From the NCBI GenBank assembly GCA_963807065.1, contig CAWDZQ010000004.1, forward strand, positions 806,001-870,000: a DNA stretch of 64,000 bases. The letters are read 5' to 3'. Source of the stretch: CAWAND01 sp963807065. Its GTDB lineage: Bacteria; Chloroflexota; Anaerolineae; Anaerolineales; E44-bin32. Shown here piece by piece: positions 43,008-52,028 of this stretch. Below the pieces are notes generated by a model. The model was given only the letters and a program-made list of their open reading frames with translations, did not search any database and had not been told where the DNA came from. The number at the start of each line of letters is the position of its first letter. Positions within the stretch are counted from its first letter, which is position 1. The position numbers and the translations under genes are program-made.

Positions 43008-43583
43008 CTACGGTGTGGGTGTCGGCTTCGGCGTGGGGGTGAAGGTGGGCGTTGGAATGGCCGGGACTGTGAACTGGGTGGTGAAGACGGTCGTATTGTC
43101 GGACGCGGCCAGGATCTCAAGGCTTGCGTCCTTGGGGGCGAAAAGGCCGAACGGTTCGGGGCCGTTGCAGTACAGGCGATCCGGATACTGGTCCAGAATT
43201 TCACAGGCGAACGGCAGATTGCTGACGTAGGCGCTGTACTCGCCCTGCACCCCGCCGGGAATTTGCACCGTCACCAACAGCTTGTCGTTGGGAAGATGGG
43301 AAACCGCATAAACGGAGGCGGCGGCGAAGTTCGGGCCCTCGGTGGGTGTAATGGTAGGGGTGTCGCTTGGCACGGGTGTATCGGAGGGCATCGGGGTGTC
43401 GCTGGGGGCCGGCGTGGCGGAGGGAAGTTCAGCGGTCGGTGTGTCTGCGCCCCCAGACAGCGGCGCCTCGGGCGAGCTTGGGGCCGAGCTGGAGGGTCCA
43501 AAGGGCAGATTGCAGGCCAAGACTCCGGCCGTCAGGACCGCCAGTGAGGCGAAAGCAACCGCGGATGAGCGGGACAAGGACAC
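43008..43583 (-). CDS. Lipoprotein with Thr-Pro linker, paralog 1
   Basis: A 191-residue exported protein starting at GTG 43583 (AAGGAAGG 5 nt upstream). Signal ends in LTAGVLAC (lipobox). A long Ser/Thr/Pro linker (about residues 27-83) leads to a domain with CEILDQYPDRLYCNGPEPFG near 130 and a Pro-rich end. The domain and the two Cys match the neighbouring gene at 43723, so the pair arose by duplication. Function unknown; surface role likely. Confidence 0.8.
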   Translation of the reverse strand: MSLSRSSAVAFASLAVLTAGVLACNLPFGPSSSAPSSPEAPLSGGADTPTAELPSATPAPSDTPMPSDTPVPSDTPTITPTEGPNFAAASVYAVSHLPNDKLLVTVQIPGGVQGEYSAYVSNLPFACEILDQYPDRLYCNGPEPFGLFAPKDASLEILAASDNTTVFTTQFTVPAIPTPTFTPTPKPTPTP

Positions 43584-43722
43584 GACACCCTTCCTTTGAG
43601 CACACAGCTTTAGTCCATTGTAGTGCAAATTGCCCTCTCATGGGACGAGGGTGGGCACGGCGCGAGGTGGTCCGGCCGTGCCTTACGGTCCTGTTGTTCT
43701 CCATCACGGCCCGAGCGAAGAG

Positions 43723-44289
43723 TCAGGGCGTGACGGTCGGTGGGGGCGTCTCGCTGGGCGTTGGGGTCAATGTCGGCAGGGCAGGGATTGTGAACTCCGC
43801 CACAAAAACCGCCCCGCTCTGTTCGGCGGCGTACAGCGACAACTCGGCGGCCTTAGGAGAGTAGTTGGCGTACGGGTCTGGTCCTGAGCAGTAGAGGCGG
43901 TCGGGGTACTGGGGCAAAACCTCGCAGACAAGGTTGGAAGAACCCACCACGGCTGCGTAGGGTTGGCTCAAGATAGAAGGAAAGGCACGGGCTGCCGGGA
44001 CGGTGATGCTGACCAACAGGCGGCGACCGGACAGCCGGGAGACCCCGTAGACCGAGGCCTGCAGAAAGGTGCCGGTGATGGTGGGAGTGAACGTCGCTGG
44101 AGGCGGGGGAGGCGTGGACGTGATGGTCGAGGTCTTCGTCGGGGTGCGCGAGGGGAACAACGACGTCGAGCTTGGCCCCGCCTGGGGGGCTGCGGTCGGG
44201 TTGGGAGCCGGAGCGGAGCAGGCGGAGAGCGCCAACCCGATGCTGATGGGCATCAAGGATGCGATGCTGAGGACTCGAAGTGCAACCAT
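43723..44289 (-). CDS. Lipoprotein with Thr-Pro linker, paralog 2
   Basis: A 188-residue protein with lipobox ALSAC, Thr-Pro linker (about 35-70) and a domain with CEVLPQYPDRLYCSGPDPY. It shares the CEx-L-x-QYPDRLYCxGPxP core and overall layout with the gene at 43008. ATG 44289 is preceded by GGGGAAGGG. Divergent from the TolB-like gene; the 107-bp gap between them holds promoters for both. Function unknown. Confidence 0.8.
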   Translation of the reverse strand: MVALRVLSIASLMPISIGLALSACSAPAPNPTAAPQAGPSSTSLFPSRTPTKTSTITSTPPPPPATFTPTITGTFLQASVYGVSRLSGRRLLVSITVPAARAFPSILSQPYAAVVGSSNLVCEVLPQYPDRLYCSGPDPYANYSPKAAELSLYAAEQSGAVFVAEFTIPALPTLTPTPSETPPPTVTP

Positions 44290-44396
44290 GGATAGCCCTT
44301 CCCCGGCAGTCAGCTGACCGTGCATCATCCTAGCGCACAATCCGGGGTTTGGCTTGTAGGTTTCCACGATCCGCCTGGGATAGAATGACAAGACCA

Positions 44397-45746
44397 ATGC
44401 ACCGATTGAAGCGTGGGACTGCCCGTACTCGGATGGCTGCACGTCTCAGCCTTGTGATGTTGTCCCTGGCCGCCCTGGCCTGTGCCTCGATCGGGCTGGG
44501 GTTGGGAACAGCCGCGTCCGCCCCGCCAACTGCTGCCGGTGAGTCCGGCGAACTGGCGTTTGTCGGCGCCGATCGCAATCTGTACGTCCTGGATCCTTCC
44601 ACAGGCGATAAGACCGCCTTGACCGATGATGCGACTCTCAATCCTGGCGGCGCGTCGGTCGTCTACGGCGCCCCGACCTGGGCGCCACAGACGGGGCAGC
44701 TGGCCTTCACGCGCACCCGGATCGCAGCTGACGGTGCCCAACACGTGGACTTGATGGTCAGCTCTGGTCGGCCCGGCCCCGGCGAATCCGTGTTCAGTGA
44801 TGCGTCTCGAACCCCGTTTTACATCTACTGGTCTCCCGACGGGGAAACCCTGAGTTTCCTGGCCTCCGCGGCGGACGGGAGTCTGGGGGCTTACATCAGG
44901 CGGCCAGGCGAAGGGGCCCAGTTGCTTGACGAAGGCCAGCCCTACTACTGGGTCTGGTCCCCGGACGGTGCCTCGCTGTTGGCGCATGTCGGGGGCTCCG
45001 CCGGGGACAACCCAAGCGGGGCGCGCCTTTCGTTGTTCCAGGGCCAACCCTTGGAAGGACGGCGCCTCGACCTGCCACCGGCGGACTTTCAGGCCCCGGA
45101 CATGGCGCCCGATGGCCGTCGGGTGCTGGTCGCCGGGCGTCAGCCGAACGGGACCGTCGCGTTGAACACAGTGGATGTCTCCGGAGGAAGCGTGGCCGAG
45201 CTGGCAGTTCTCGATGGGCCGGTGGGCTTCGGCTGGTCTGCATCCGGAAATTCGATTGCCTTCATCACCCTTCCCGGGGTGGCCCCAGACACCTTTGGTT
45301 CCCTGGGATGGGTGGACATGAGCCAGCCCGGCCGGCCCAAGATGATCCCCGGCGTGGCCTCGCATGTGGCCAGCTTCTTCTGGTCTCCGTCAGGCGATCG
45401 GCTGGCCTATCTGGTGCCGGAGGTGGTGACCCCGGGCAACCAGCAGCAGGTCGCCAACCGGCAGCAATCCGGTGAGTTGGTGCTCAACCTCTACGTAGCG
45501 GACGCAAACAGCAGCACCGCGACCAAGGTCGCAAGCTACACGCCGACGGATGACTTTCTCTCCCTGATGCCGTTTTTTGACCAGTACGAGCGCTCGATCA
45601 GCCTCTGGTCTCCCGACGGCAGTCAACTCGTCTACACCGCCTCAACCAAGAACGAGCCACCGGGCGTGTACGTCGTCCAGGCCGACGGCAGCCGCCCGGG
45701 GCGTCGCGTCGCCGACGGGAGCCTGGCCATCTGGTCCTGGCGCTGA
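44397..45746 (+). CDS. TolB-like beta-propeller lipoprotein
   Basis: A 449-residue protein. Signal and lipobox (LSLAALAC, near 28) lead to repeats of WD40/TolB type: IYWSPDGETLSFLA, WVWSPDGASLLAH, GFGWSASGNSIAFI, FFWSPSGDRLAYL, LWSPDGSQLVYT. These are seen at roughly 50-residue intervals, so a six- or seven-blade propeller outside the cell. Role unknown; Chloroflexota have many such proteins. TAGAAT at 44381-44386 lies 10 nt before ATG 44397, with no ribosome site. Confidence 0.85.
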   Translation: MHRLKRGTARTRMAARLSLVMLSLAALACASIGLGLGTAASAPPTAAGESGELAFVGADRNLYVLDPSTGDKTALTDDATLNPGGASVVYGAPTWAPQTGQLAFTRTRIAADGAQHVDLMVSSGRPGPGESVFSDASRTPFYIYWSPDGETLSFLASAADGSLGAYIRRPGEGAQLLDEGQPYYWVWSPDGASLLAHVGGSAGDNPSGARLSLFQGQPLEGRRLDLPPADFQAPDMAPDGRRVLVAGRQPNGTVALNTVDVSGGSVAELAVLDGPVGFGWSASGNSIAFITLPGVAPDTFGSLGWVDMSQPGRPKMIPGVASHVASFFWSPSGDRLAYLVPEVVTPGNQQQVANRQQSGELVLNLYVADANSSTATKVASYTPTDDFLSLMPFFDQYERSISLWSPDGSQLVYTASTKNEPPGVYVVQADGSRPGRRVADGSLAIWSWR

Positions 45747-45785
45747 CGAAGCTTTCTCGGTGAGGGTAAGGCACTGCGAAGCGAT

Positions 45786-46691
45786 CTAGGAGGGGGAGCC
45801 TTCGACCTGTACCCTGGCGCCTTGGGGTGCGATGGGTAGAACCCATGACCTGGCGCTGATTCCGGCGCGGCCGAACCCGCCGACCATCGCTTCGGCAACC
45901 TGGGATGGCTCACCCCCAAACGCGACCATGCCGGGGCCGGCGCCGGAGAGCGCCACCGCCTGGGCTCCGGCCGAGCGAGCCGCTTCGGCCGCCGTCTCAT
46001 AGCCGGGGATGTATCCCAGCCGATAGGGTTGGTGCAGGCGGTCTTGGGACGCGAAGGCAAGCAAGTCCAGGTCGCCGGTTCGCAAGGCTTCAGTTAGCAG
46101 CACGGAGTGGCCGAGGTTGAAGACGGCGTCCTTCAGGGCCACGGAGCTTGGAAGAGCCTGACGCATCGCCTGAGTCGAGAGGCGCACATCGGGCACGGCA
46201 ACCGCCAGGATGAGGTTGGCAGTCGGCAATTGGCGCACCGTCAGGCCCCCCTGATCGGTGGCCACGGCATTCAGCCCACCGTACAGGCAGGCGGCGGCGT
46301 TGTCGGCGTGGCCCTCGATCTTGTACACGACGCCCATGATTTGTTCGAGTGAGAGGCCGCCGGATACCAGGGCGTTAGCAGCCAGGGCACCGGCTGCGGC
46401 GGCTGCGGCCGACGAGCCAAGTCCCGAACCAAGGGGAATGCGGTTGGTGCAGCGGAATTGAAGCCCCCGCCGCCTCTCGCCAAGGCGCTCAAAGACGGCG
46501 AAGGCGGCTTGGACAGTCAAGTTGGTGGCGTCGGCCGGCAAGTCGTGGCTGCCTTCTCCTTGGATCTCCACCTGAAGACCGTCATCGGTCTCACGCAGCT
46601 CAAGCTCATTGCGCAGCTCGAGGGCCAGCCCTAAACAGTCATAACCGGGGCCAAGATTGGCGGTGGAAGCGGGCACGTCGACGGAGATCAT
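45786..46691 (-). CDS. thrB: Homoserine kinase
   Basis: A 301-residue GHMP kinase: VPASTANLGPGYDCLGLAL at the N-terminus, IPLGSGLGSSAAAAAAG near 88 (ATP-binding loop), KIEGHADNAAACLYGGL near 130, and AVALSGAGPGMVAF near 260. It phosphorylates homoserine for threonine synthesis. Start ATG 46691 overlaps the thrC stop (TAATG), so thrC-thrB is a coupled operon. The 39-bp gap before 45786 separates it from the convergent propeller gene. Confidence 0.95.
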   Translation of the reverse strand: MISVDVPASTANLGPGYDCLGLALELRNELELRETDDGLQVEIQGEGSHDLPADATNLTVQAAFAVFERLGERRRGLQFRCTNRIPLGSGLGSSAAAAAAGALAANALVSGGLSLEQIMGVVYKIEGHADNAAACLYGGLNAVATDQGGLTVRQLPTANLILAVAVPDVRLSTQAMRQALPSSVALKDAVFNLGHSVLLTEALRTGDLDLLAFASQDRLHQPYRLGYIPGYETAAEAARSAGAQAVALSGAGPGMVAFGGEPSQVAEAMVGGFGRAGISARSWVLPIAPQGARVQVEGSPS

Positions 46692-47743
46692 TACAAGTTC
46701 AACGCGTCTGCCAGCGCCTGCGTTGTGGCCGGGATGAGCTGAGGCGGGGGCATACGGCTGGTGACAACGTCTGGGTCTTTGAGCCCGTGGCCTGTGCAAA
46801 TGATCACGATCTGCGAACCCTCAAGATCCCGTCCCAGGCTTTCCTTGTGAGCCAACAGGCCCGCCAGACCGGCCGCCGAAGCTGGCTCGACCCACAGTCC
46901 CTCCGAAGCCAAGAGAGACTGAGCTTCCAGGATGTGCTGATCTGAGACGGCGACGATTCTTCCGCCGGACTCATCGGCGGCGGCCAGGGCCTGGTCGCCG
47001 CGGGCGGGATGTCCGATCCGGATGGCGGTAGCCAACGTCTCGGGGGATTCCACCGGGTGACCGAGCACTATGGGGGCTGCGCCTTCAGCCTGGACGCCGA
47101 GCAGGTGAGGCAACGCCGTGCCTGCTTGCGCCTGGTGCTGTTGGAAGCCCATCCAGGCGGCGGTGATATTGCCGGCGTTACCGACCGGCAGCGCCAGCCA
47201 GTCCGGGGCGCGGCCAAGGGCGTCGCAGATCTCAAAAGCCACCGTCTTCTGTCCCTCGAGCCGGTACGGGTTGACCGAGTTGACCAGGGCCAGGCGATCG
47301 TCATCGGCCACGCTGCGCACCAGGTCAAGGGCCCTGTCGAAGGCGCCCTCGATCTGGAGGACGTGGGCGCCATAGGCTGCGGCGCCGGCCAGTTTCCCGG
47401 CGGCCACGTGACCCTTGGGAATGACCACATGGCACGGGATCCCGGCCCGGGCAGCATAGGCAGCGGCACTGGCGGCGGTGTTGCCTGTGCTGGCGCAGAT
47501 GACGGCGCGGGCACCTCGATGGACGGCTTCGGTCATGGCGGCGGTCATGCCACGGTCCTTGAACGACCCCGTTGGATTCAGGCCCTCGAACTTGACATAC
47601 AGACCGTCGTTGCCCAGCCTCCGGGCAAGGCGCGGGACCGAGACGAGCGGTGTATTGCCTTCCAAAAGTGTGATGGGCTCGGCCGCCGGAGGCAGATCGA
47701 GCAACTTGGCGTAGCGGCGGATGACACCCGGCCAGGTCGACAT
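46691..47743 (-). CDS. thrC: Threonine synthase
   Basis: A 350-residue PLP enzyme. LLEGNTPLVSVPRLAR, then GLNPTGSFKDRGMTAAM near 60 with the PLP-binding Lys, ASTGNTAASAAAYAAR near 83, and PVGNAGNITAAW near 185. Complete. It makes threonine from phosphohomoserine, product of thrB downstream. TAGAAT on the reverse strand (47756-47751) ends 7 nt before ATG 47743 with no ribosome site, another likely leaderless start. Confidence 0.95.
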   Translation of the reverse strand: MSTWPGVIRRYAKLLDLPPAAEPITLLEGNTPLVSVPRLARRLGNDGLYVKFEGLNPTGSFKDRGMTAAMTEAVHRGARAVICASTGNTAASAAAYAARAGIPCHVVIPKGHVAAGKLAGAAAYGAHVLQIEGAFDRALDLVRSVADDDRLALVNSVNPYRLEGQKTVAFEICDALGRAPDWLALPVGNAGNITAAWMGFQQHQAQAGTALPHLLGVQAEGAAPIVLGHPVESPETLATAIRIGHPARGDQALAAADESGGRIVAVSDQHILEAQSLLASEGLWVEPASAAGLAGLLAHKESLGRDLEGSQIVIICTGHGLKDPDVVTSRMPPPQLIPATTQALADALNL

Positions 47744-47778
47744 GGGCGGAATTCTAGCATGCCCCGGGGGGCAAAACC

Positions 47779-48552
47779 TTAGCGGGCGCAGGTCAAGAAT
47801 CGGCCCCCATCGATTTCATAGGTCACGCCGGTGATCCAGTCCGCCTGAGGTGAGGCGAGGAAGAAGATAAGATCGGCCACCTCTTCGGGTTGGCCCACTC
47901 GTCCCAAGGGGTGGGTCGTCTTGCTGTGCTCGAGGAAATCGGCATAGGCGGCTTTGTCCATCATGCCAGCCGTGTGCAGGTGGGTCACCACCACGCCCGG
48001 GTTGACGGCGTTGATTCGCACGCCCTTGGGTGCCATCTCCAGCGCGGCGCAGCGCGTGAGTTGATCGACGGCGGCTTTGCTGGCGCAGTAGCTGAGGATT
48101 CCAGGGAAAGATCGCAGGCCGGTCACACTGGAGACGTTGACAACCGAGCCGAGGCGTTCAACAAGGTGGGGCATGGCCCTCTGCATCAGCCGGAAAGGGG
48201 CCTGGGCGTTGATGGCGAACATCTTCTCCCACTGCTCCATGGGAGTATTCTCGATGTTGCCGGAGGCGATGATCCCGGCGGCGTTGACCAGCACATCCAG
48301 CCCTGCCAGTTCTGCCAGGGCCCGGTCGAAAGCGGCGTCCAGCGCGGCCATGTCGGTCAGATCGGCGGGGACGGGGACGGCATTGACCCCCAGGCCGCCC
48401 AGCTCATCGGCCAGGGCCCGCAGCCGATCGGCTCGCCGGGCGACCAGGGCGACATCGGCCCCATGCTGCGCAAATTTGACCGCCGCAGCGCGGCCTATGC
48501 CGCTGCTGGCACCCGTGATGAGTACGGCTTTGCCTTTCATCGAGTCGGACAT
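47779..48552 (-). CDS. Short-chain dehydrogenase/reductase
   Basis: A 257-residue SDR. VLITGASSGIGRAAA is the NAD(P)-binding glycine motif, NAAGII follows, the catalytic Ser is in VNVSSVTG and the YxxxK pair in SYCASKAAV near 160. ALVARR after strand 2 favours NADP. ATG 48552 has CAGGAGG upstream. Substrate not predictable. Upstream of thrC on the same strand, but with a thrC promoter between. Confidence 0.9.
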   Translation of the reverse strand: MSDSMKGKAVLITGASSGIGRAAAVKFAQHGADVALVARRADRLRALADELGGLGVNAVPVPADLTDMAALDAAFDRALAELAGLDVLVNAAGIIASGNIENTPMEQWEKMFAINAQAPFRLMQRAMPHLVERLGSVVNVSSVTGLRSFPGILSYCASKAAVDQLTRCAALEMAPKGVRINAVNPGVVVTHLHTAGMMDKAAYADFLEHSKTTHPLGRVGQPEEVADLIFFLASPQADWITGVTYEIDGGRFLTCAR

Positions 48553-48724
48553 GGCCTGGCCTCCTGGATGGGTTGGGAGATTGGCAGGCGCGCCCTCCCG
48601 CGTCCGGGCGGGGAGCGTGTGCAGGGTGAGTATAAATCGGCAGCCGGGTGGAGCCCATGCTCATTTGGCGCCCGTCCGTGGGATCAATGGAGGTGAGTAT
48701 ACTGATGGGCCGAGGAGGACGATC

Positions 48725-49882
48725 ATGCCGCCAACCGCTCACCGACTGAAAGGCCTAACCGAGTCCGTGATCCGCGAGATGACGCGCGTGGCGGACGAAG
48801 CCGGAGCGATCAACCTCTCGCAAGGTTTTCCGGATTTCGATCCTCCCGAGGCCTTGGTCGAAGCCGCCGTTCAGGCTCTGCGTGACGGGTACCATCAATA
48901 CGCCGTGACCTGGGGGGCGCCTGCCTTTCGACAGGCCCTGGCTGACAAGCAGCGAAAGTTCATGGGTGTCGAGTTGGACGCCGATGCGCACATCACCGTG
49001 ACCTGTGGAAGCACCGAGGCGATGATGACCGCCATGATGACGGTCTGTAATCCCGGAGACAAGGTGGTCGTGTTCTCACCTTTCTACGAGAACTATGGCG
49101 CTGACACGATCCTGGCCGGTGCTGATCCAATCTTCGTTCCGCTGCATGCCCCGGACTTTGAATTTGACCCCCAGGAGCTGGAGACGGCCTTCCGCCAGGG
49201 GGCGAGGGCGCTGGTGCTGTGCAATCCAGGCAACCCCACCGGCCGCGTCTTCCGACGGGAAGAACTGCAAACGATCGCTGACCTTGCCCAGGCGTACGAC
49301 GCCTTTGTCATCACAGATGAGGTCTACGAACACATCGTCTACGAACCGCACAAGCACACCTACATCGCCGCAATGCCGGGAATGTTCGAGCGCACACTGT
49401 CGTGCAGTTCGCTGTCGAAAACCTACGCGGTCACCGGTTGGCGCCTGGGCTATCTGATCGCGCCCGAGGCGGTGACCCGCCAGGCGAGAAAGGTGCACGA
49501 TTTCCTCACCGTGGGTGCTCCGGCCCCGCTGCAAGAGGCTGCCGTGACGGCGCTGAGGTTTCCGCCGACCTACTATGAAGAGCTCCAAAGGTCCTATGCG
49601 GCCCGCCGTGACGTGTTCCTGGCGTATCTGGATCGCGCCGGCCTGCAGCACACGGTGCCTGAAGGCGCCTACTATGTCATGGTGGACATCGAGGCGTTTG
49701 GCGCAGAATCCGACACGGCCTTTTGCCGCTGGCTGGCGCGCGAAGTGGGCGTGGCGGCCGTGCCCGGATCGAGCTTCTATGGGGAGGCGGTCCAGCGCTG
49801 GGTCAGGTTTCACTTCGCCAAGAAGCAGGAGACGCTGCGTGCGGCCGGCGAGCGCTTGCTGGGCCTGCGCTCGAGAGCCTAA
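48725..49882 (+). CDS. Class I/II PLP-dependent aminotransferase
   Basis: A 385-residue fold-type I aminotransferase. INLSQGFPDFDPPEAL near the N-terminus, YAVTWGAPAFRQAL, NPGNPTGRVF near 165, ITDEVYEHIVY near 197, and SSLSKTYAVTGWRLGYL with the PLP Lys near 230. It resembles kynurenine or methionine/aspartate-type aminotransferases. ATG 48725 with AGGAGG. The frame is open upstream to 48137, but that part is antisense to the SDR gene and is not used. Its stop is 1 bp before a palindrome. Confidence 0.93.
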   Translation: MPPTAHRLKGLTESVIREMTRVADEAGAINLSQGFPDFDPPEALVEAAVQALRDGYHQYAVTWGAPAFRQALADKQRKFMGVELDADAHITVTCGSTEAMMTAMMTVCNPGDKVVVFSPFYENYGADTILAGADPIFVPLHAPDFEFDPQELETAFRQGARALVLCNPGNPTGRVFRREELQTIADLAQAYDAFVITDEVYEHIVYEPHKHTYIAAMPGMFERTLSCSSLSKTYAVTGWRLGYLIAPEAVTRQARKVHDFLTVGAPAPLQEAAVTALRFPPTYYEELQRSYAARRDVFLAYLDRAGLQHTVPEGAYYVMVDIEAFGAESDTAFCRWLAREVGVAAVPGSSFYGEAVQRWVRFHFAKKQETLRAAGERLLGLRSRA

Positions 49883-49883
49883 G

Positions 49884-49903
49884 TTTGTGAAGAATCACAC
49901 AAA
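49884..49903. repeat. Palindrome TTTGTGA-N6-aCACAAA, copy 5
   Basis: One mismatch. Extended arms GTTTGTG and CACAAAC. It lies 1 bp after the aminotransferase stop, in a 48-bp gap between convergent genes. Confidence 0.65.
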
Positions 49904-49930
49904 CACGCTGCGCTAAGGGCGCCAGGTATC

Positions 49931-51298
49931 CTAGGCTGCAGATCTTGGGGGCGCCGGTTTGATCCAGCGGAGCGCTGCCGCGAACAGAATGGCCATTAAG
50001 CCCCCAAATCCGAGAAATGGCGCTGTGGAGCCAAGCGCCTGAAAGGCGGCCCCGCCGATCAGCGGCGCGACGGCATTGGAGGCGCTCGTTAGGCCAGACG
50101 ACAGTCCCAGCATCTCCCCCGCCTGGCTAGTGGGCGCGTTTTTGGTGATCAGGCTGTTGATGGCCGGCTGGAGAATGCCGCCGCCGATAGAGGCCGGGAT
50201 CATCGCCACCAAAATCCATATCAGGCCGCCCCAGCCTCCCGTTTCCCCGGTAGGTATTGGCACGGCCATCTGGACACCCTGTAAGCTGGTGGTGCGCGCT
50301 GCGCTGCCTAACTCCTGACGCAATGCGGATTCTGAATACCAGGGAACCGGAGTATGTGGCGTGACGGCTGTGAGGATCAGGCCGACCGCCAGGGTGCTCA
50401 AACCGAGATACACCAGCCGGCGGTCGCCGAAGCGGCGGCTCATCGGGCCGATCAACCCACCCTGCACCCCGACCACGATCACCCCAACAAAGACGAAGAT
50501 GATGGCATTACCGGAGGCGTTCAGCCCCAAGCGGTTGAGCGTGAACAGTGCCAGGAGTTGCTCGAAGCCCCCAAAGGCGAGCTGCTGGGCGAACATCAAG
50601 CCCAGCAAGGGGCCGAGAGCGGGATGCCGCAGGGCTTGGCCTAGATTTTGCCATTGCGAGTTGGTCTCCTTCTTCTCCCTGGCCGACGGGGGATGCGTTT
50701 CCTCCAACCAGAACCAGGTCAGAAGAATTGAAAGAGCGGAGAAACCGGCTGCAACAAAGGCGGGCACGCGGTAGTCCTGGCCGGAAAGGGCCAGCGAGGC
50801 GAAGGCGATCACTGGGCCAATGATGAAGCCCAGGCCGAATGCGGCGCCGATCAACCCCAGGCCCTGCGTTCTGGTCTTCTCGTTAGTGGAGTCGGTGATT
50901 ACAGCTTGAGCGGTGGAGATGTTGGCACCTGACAAGCCGTCGATGATGCGCGACAGGAAGATCATCCAAAGCTGCCCCGCTAGGCCCAGAAGGATGAAGC
51001 CCAGCAGAGTCCCCAGCTGACTTATGATCAGGATCGGTCTTCGGCCGAAACGGTCCGAAAGGCGTCCAAGCAAAGGCGCGCCGAACAGCTGTAGGGCTGG
51101 GTAGCTCGCCTCAAGCAGGCCGATTGTCGCCGCGCTGGCCCCGAATGAGGCAGCGTACAGCGGAAGGAGCGGGATAATGACCGTCAGGCCCAGCAGGTCA
51201 ATAAGGACGATGACGAATACAGGCATCACCTTGCGGCGATCGAGACGGTCTTCGGGGGGATCATCGGTGACGGGTGCTGGCGAGTCGATCTGGGACAT
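49931..51298 (-). CDS. MFS transporter (TetA-like drug/H+ antiporter family)
   Basis: A 455-residue protein with twelve predicted TM helices. N-terminal half: DLLGLTVIIPLLPLY, then motif A GRLSDRFGRRPILI between helices 2 and 3, and DGLSGANISTAQAVI. This is typical of the TetA/DHA1 group. A large loop lies between helices 9 and 10 (about residues 310-355). Substrate unknown. Downstream of a PadR regulator on the same strand, likely in the same operon and controlled by it. Confidence 0.9.
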   Translation of the reverse strand: MSQIDSPAPVTDDPPEDRLDRRKVMPVFVIVLIDLLGLTVIIPLLPLYAASFGASAATIGLLEASYPALQLFGAPLLGRLSDRFGRRPILIISQLGTLLGFILLGLAGQLWMIFLSRIIDGLSGANISTAQAVITDSTNEKTRTQGLGLIGAAFGLGFIIGPVIAFASLALSGQDYRVPAFVAAGFSALSILLTWFWLEETHPPSAREKKETNSQWQNLGQALRHPALGPLLGLMFAQQLAFGGFEQLLALFTLNRLGLNASGNAIIFVFVGVIVVGVQGGLIGPMSRRFGDRRLVYLGLSTLAVGLILTAVTPHTPVPWYSESALRQELGSAARTTSLQGVQMAVPIPTGETGGWGGLIWILVAMIPASIGGGILQPAINSLITKNAPTSQAGEMLGLSSGLTSASNAVAPLIGGAAFQALGSTAPFLGFGGLMAILFAAALRWIKPAPPRSAA

Positions 51299-51336
51299 GA
51301 ACTATTCCTTTGCTGACTGATGAAACGAATCCGGCA

Positions 51337-51849
51337 TCAGGGGAGCCGGCTCTCGACGCGGGTGATGACTTCGTCCAGCCATTCAAGTTCCATGCGAAGG
51401 TGCCGGGTTTGGTGTTCGACCACCCACTGCAGGCTTCCGCTGTGGTCCGGGGCCTGGTTGGCATGCTCCAGGTGGGCCGCCAAAGCCCGGCGCCGGTCGG
51501 CGAGGCAGGCGAGGGCGTCGGGCTGGTCAAGGGTGTCAAGAAAAGCGACGCCGACATCTCCTGCGAAGGTGGCCGGGACGTACTCCGAAAGGGACTGGCG
51601 AAGCATGTCTTGGAAGGCTGCTTCGCCAGCCGGGAGCAGGCGAAACACTCGCCGTGGAGGACGGTTGCCCACATGCTCGGTCTCCTCGGCAATCCAGCCT
51701 TCCGTCTGCATCTTGTCGAGCAAATAATAGGCGGCGGACTTCTTGAGGTCGGTGCAGAACGAAAGGTTGTCCTCGATGTATTGGTGCAGCTCGTACCCGT
51801 AGCTGTTGCCCTGGCGAAGCAGCCCCAGGAGGAGCAACTGTCGATCCAT
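51337..51849 (-). CDS. PadR-family transcriptional regulator
   Basis: A 170-residue regulator. LLLLGLLRQGNSYGYELHQY then KKSAAYYLLDKMQTEGWI is the PadR winged helix, followed by a C-terminal helical dimerisation domain (Vir-like). PadR proteins often repress efflux pumps next to them. The start is taken as ATG 51849 with GAGGG; TTG 51864 is an option. Inverted repeats overlapping the -10 region at 51871-51899 are a likely self-operator. Confidence 0.9.
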   Translation of the reverse strand: MDRQLLLLGLLRQGNSYGYELHQYIEDNLSFCTDLKKSAAYYLLDKMQTEGWIAEETEHVGNRPPRRVFRLLPAGEAAFQDMLRQSLSEYVPATFAGDVGVAFLDTLDQPDALACLADRRRALAAHLEHANQAPDHSGSLQWVVEHQTRHLRMELEWLDEVITRVESRLP

Positions 51850-51870
51850 AAGGTGCCCTCGCAATCAACT

Positions 51871-51899
51871 GTTCAGTTCTGAGTAGTCAGAATTGACTA
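51871..51899. promoter_or_regulatory. Probable PadR operator and promoter
   Basis: Overlapping inverted repeats TTCTGA-GTAG-TCAGAA (51877-51892) and TAGTCA-GAAT-TGACTA (51884-51899). On the reverse strand TATAGT overlaps them as a -10 box. Placed just upstream of the padR start. Confidence 0.6.
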
Positions 51900-52028
51900 T
51901 AATCATCGTTAACAGGGATGTCAAGGGTGGATGAGAACGGCGATAATGGCCGTGAAGAGGCAACTTGGCAGCGTGCGTGGTCGTTGGGGGCGGGTTGTGT
52001 AACATAAGGTGATGCAGGAGGTGAGAGC

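Noticed and set aside
43787..43806. TTGTGA-N6-cCACAAA-like match
   Set aside because: It lies inside the conserved coding part of a lipoprotein gene and has a mismatch in the core, so it is more likely coding coincidence than an eighth copy of the palindrome.
48137..48724. Upstream extension of the aminotransferase frame
   Set aside because: It is antisense to the SDR gene, and ATG 48725 with AGGAGG begins the conserved domain.
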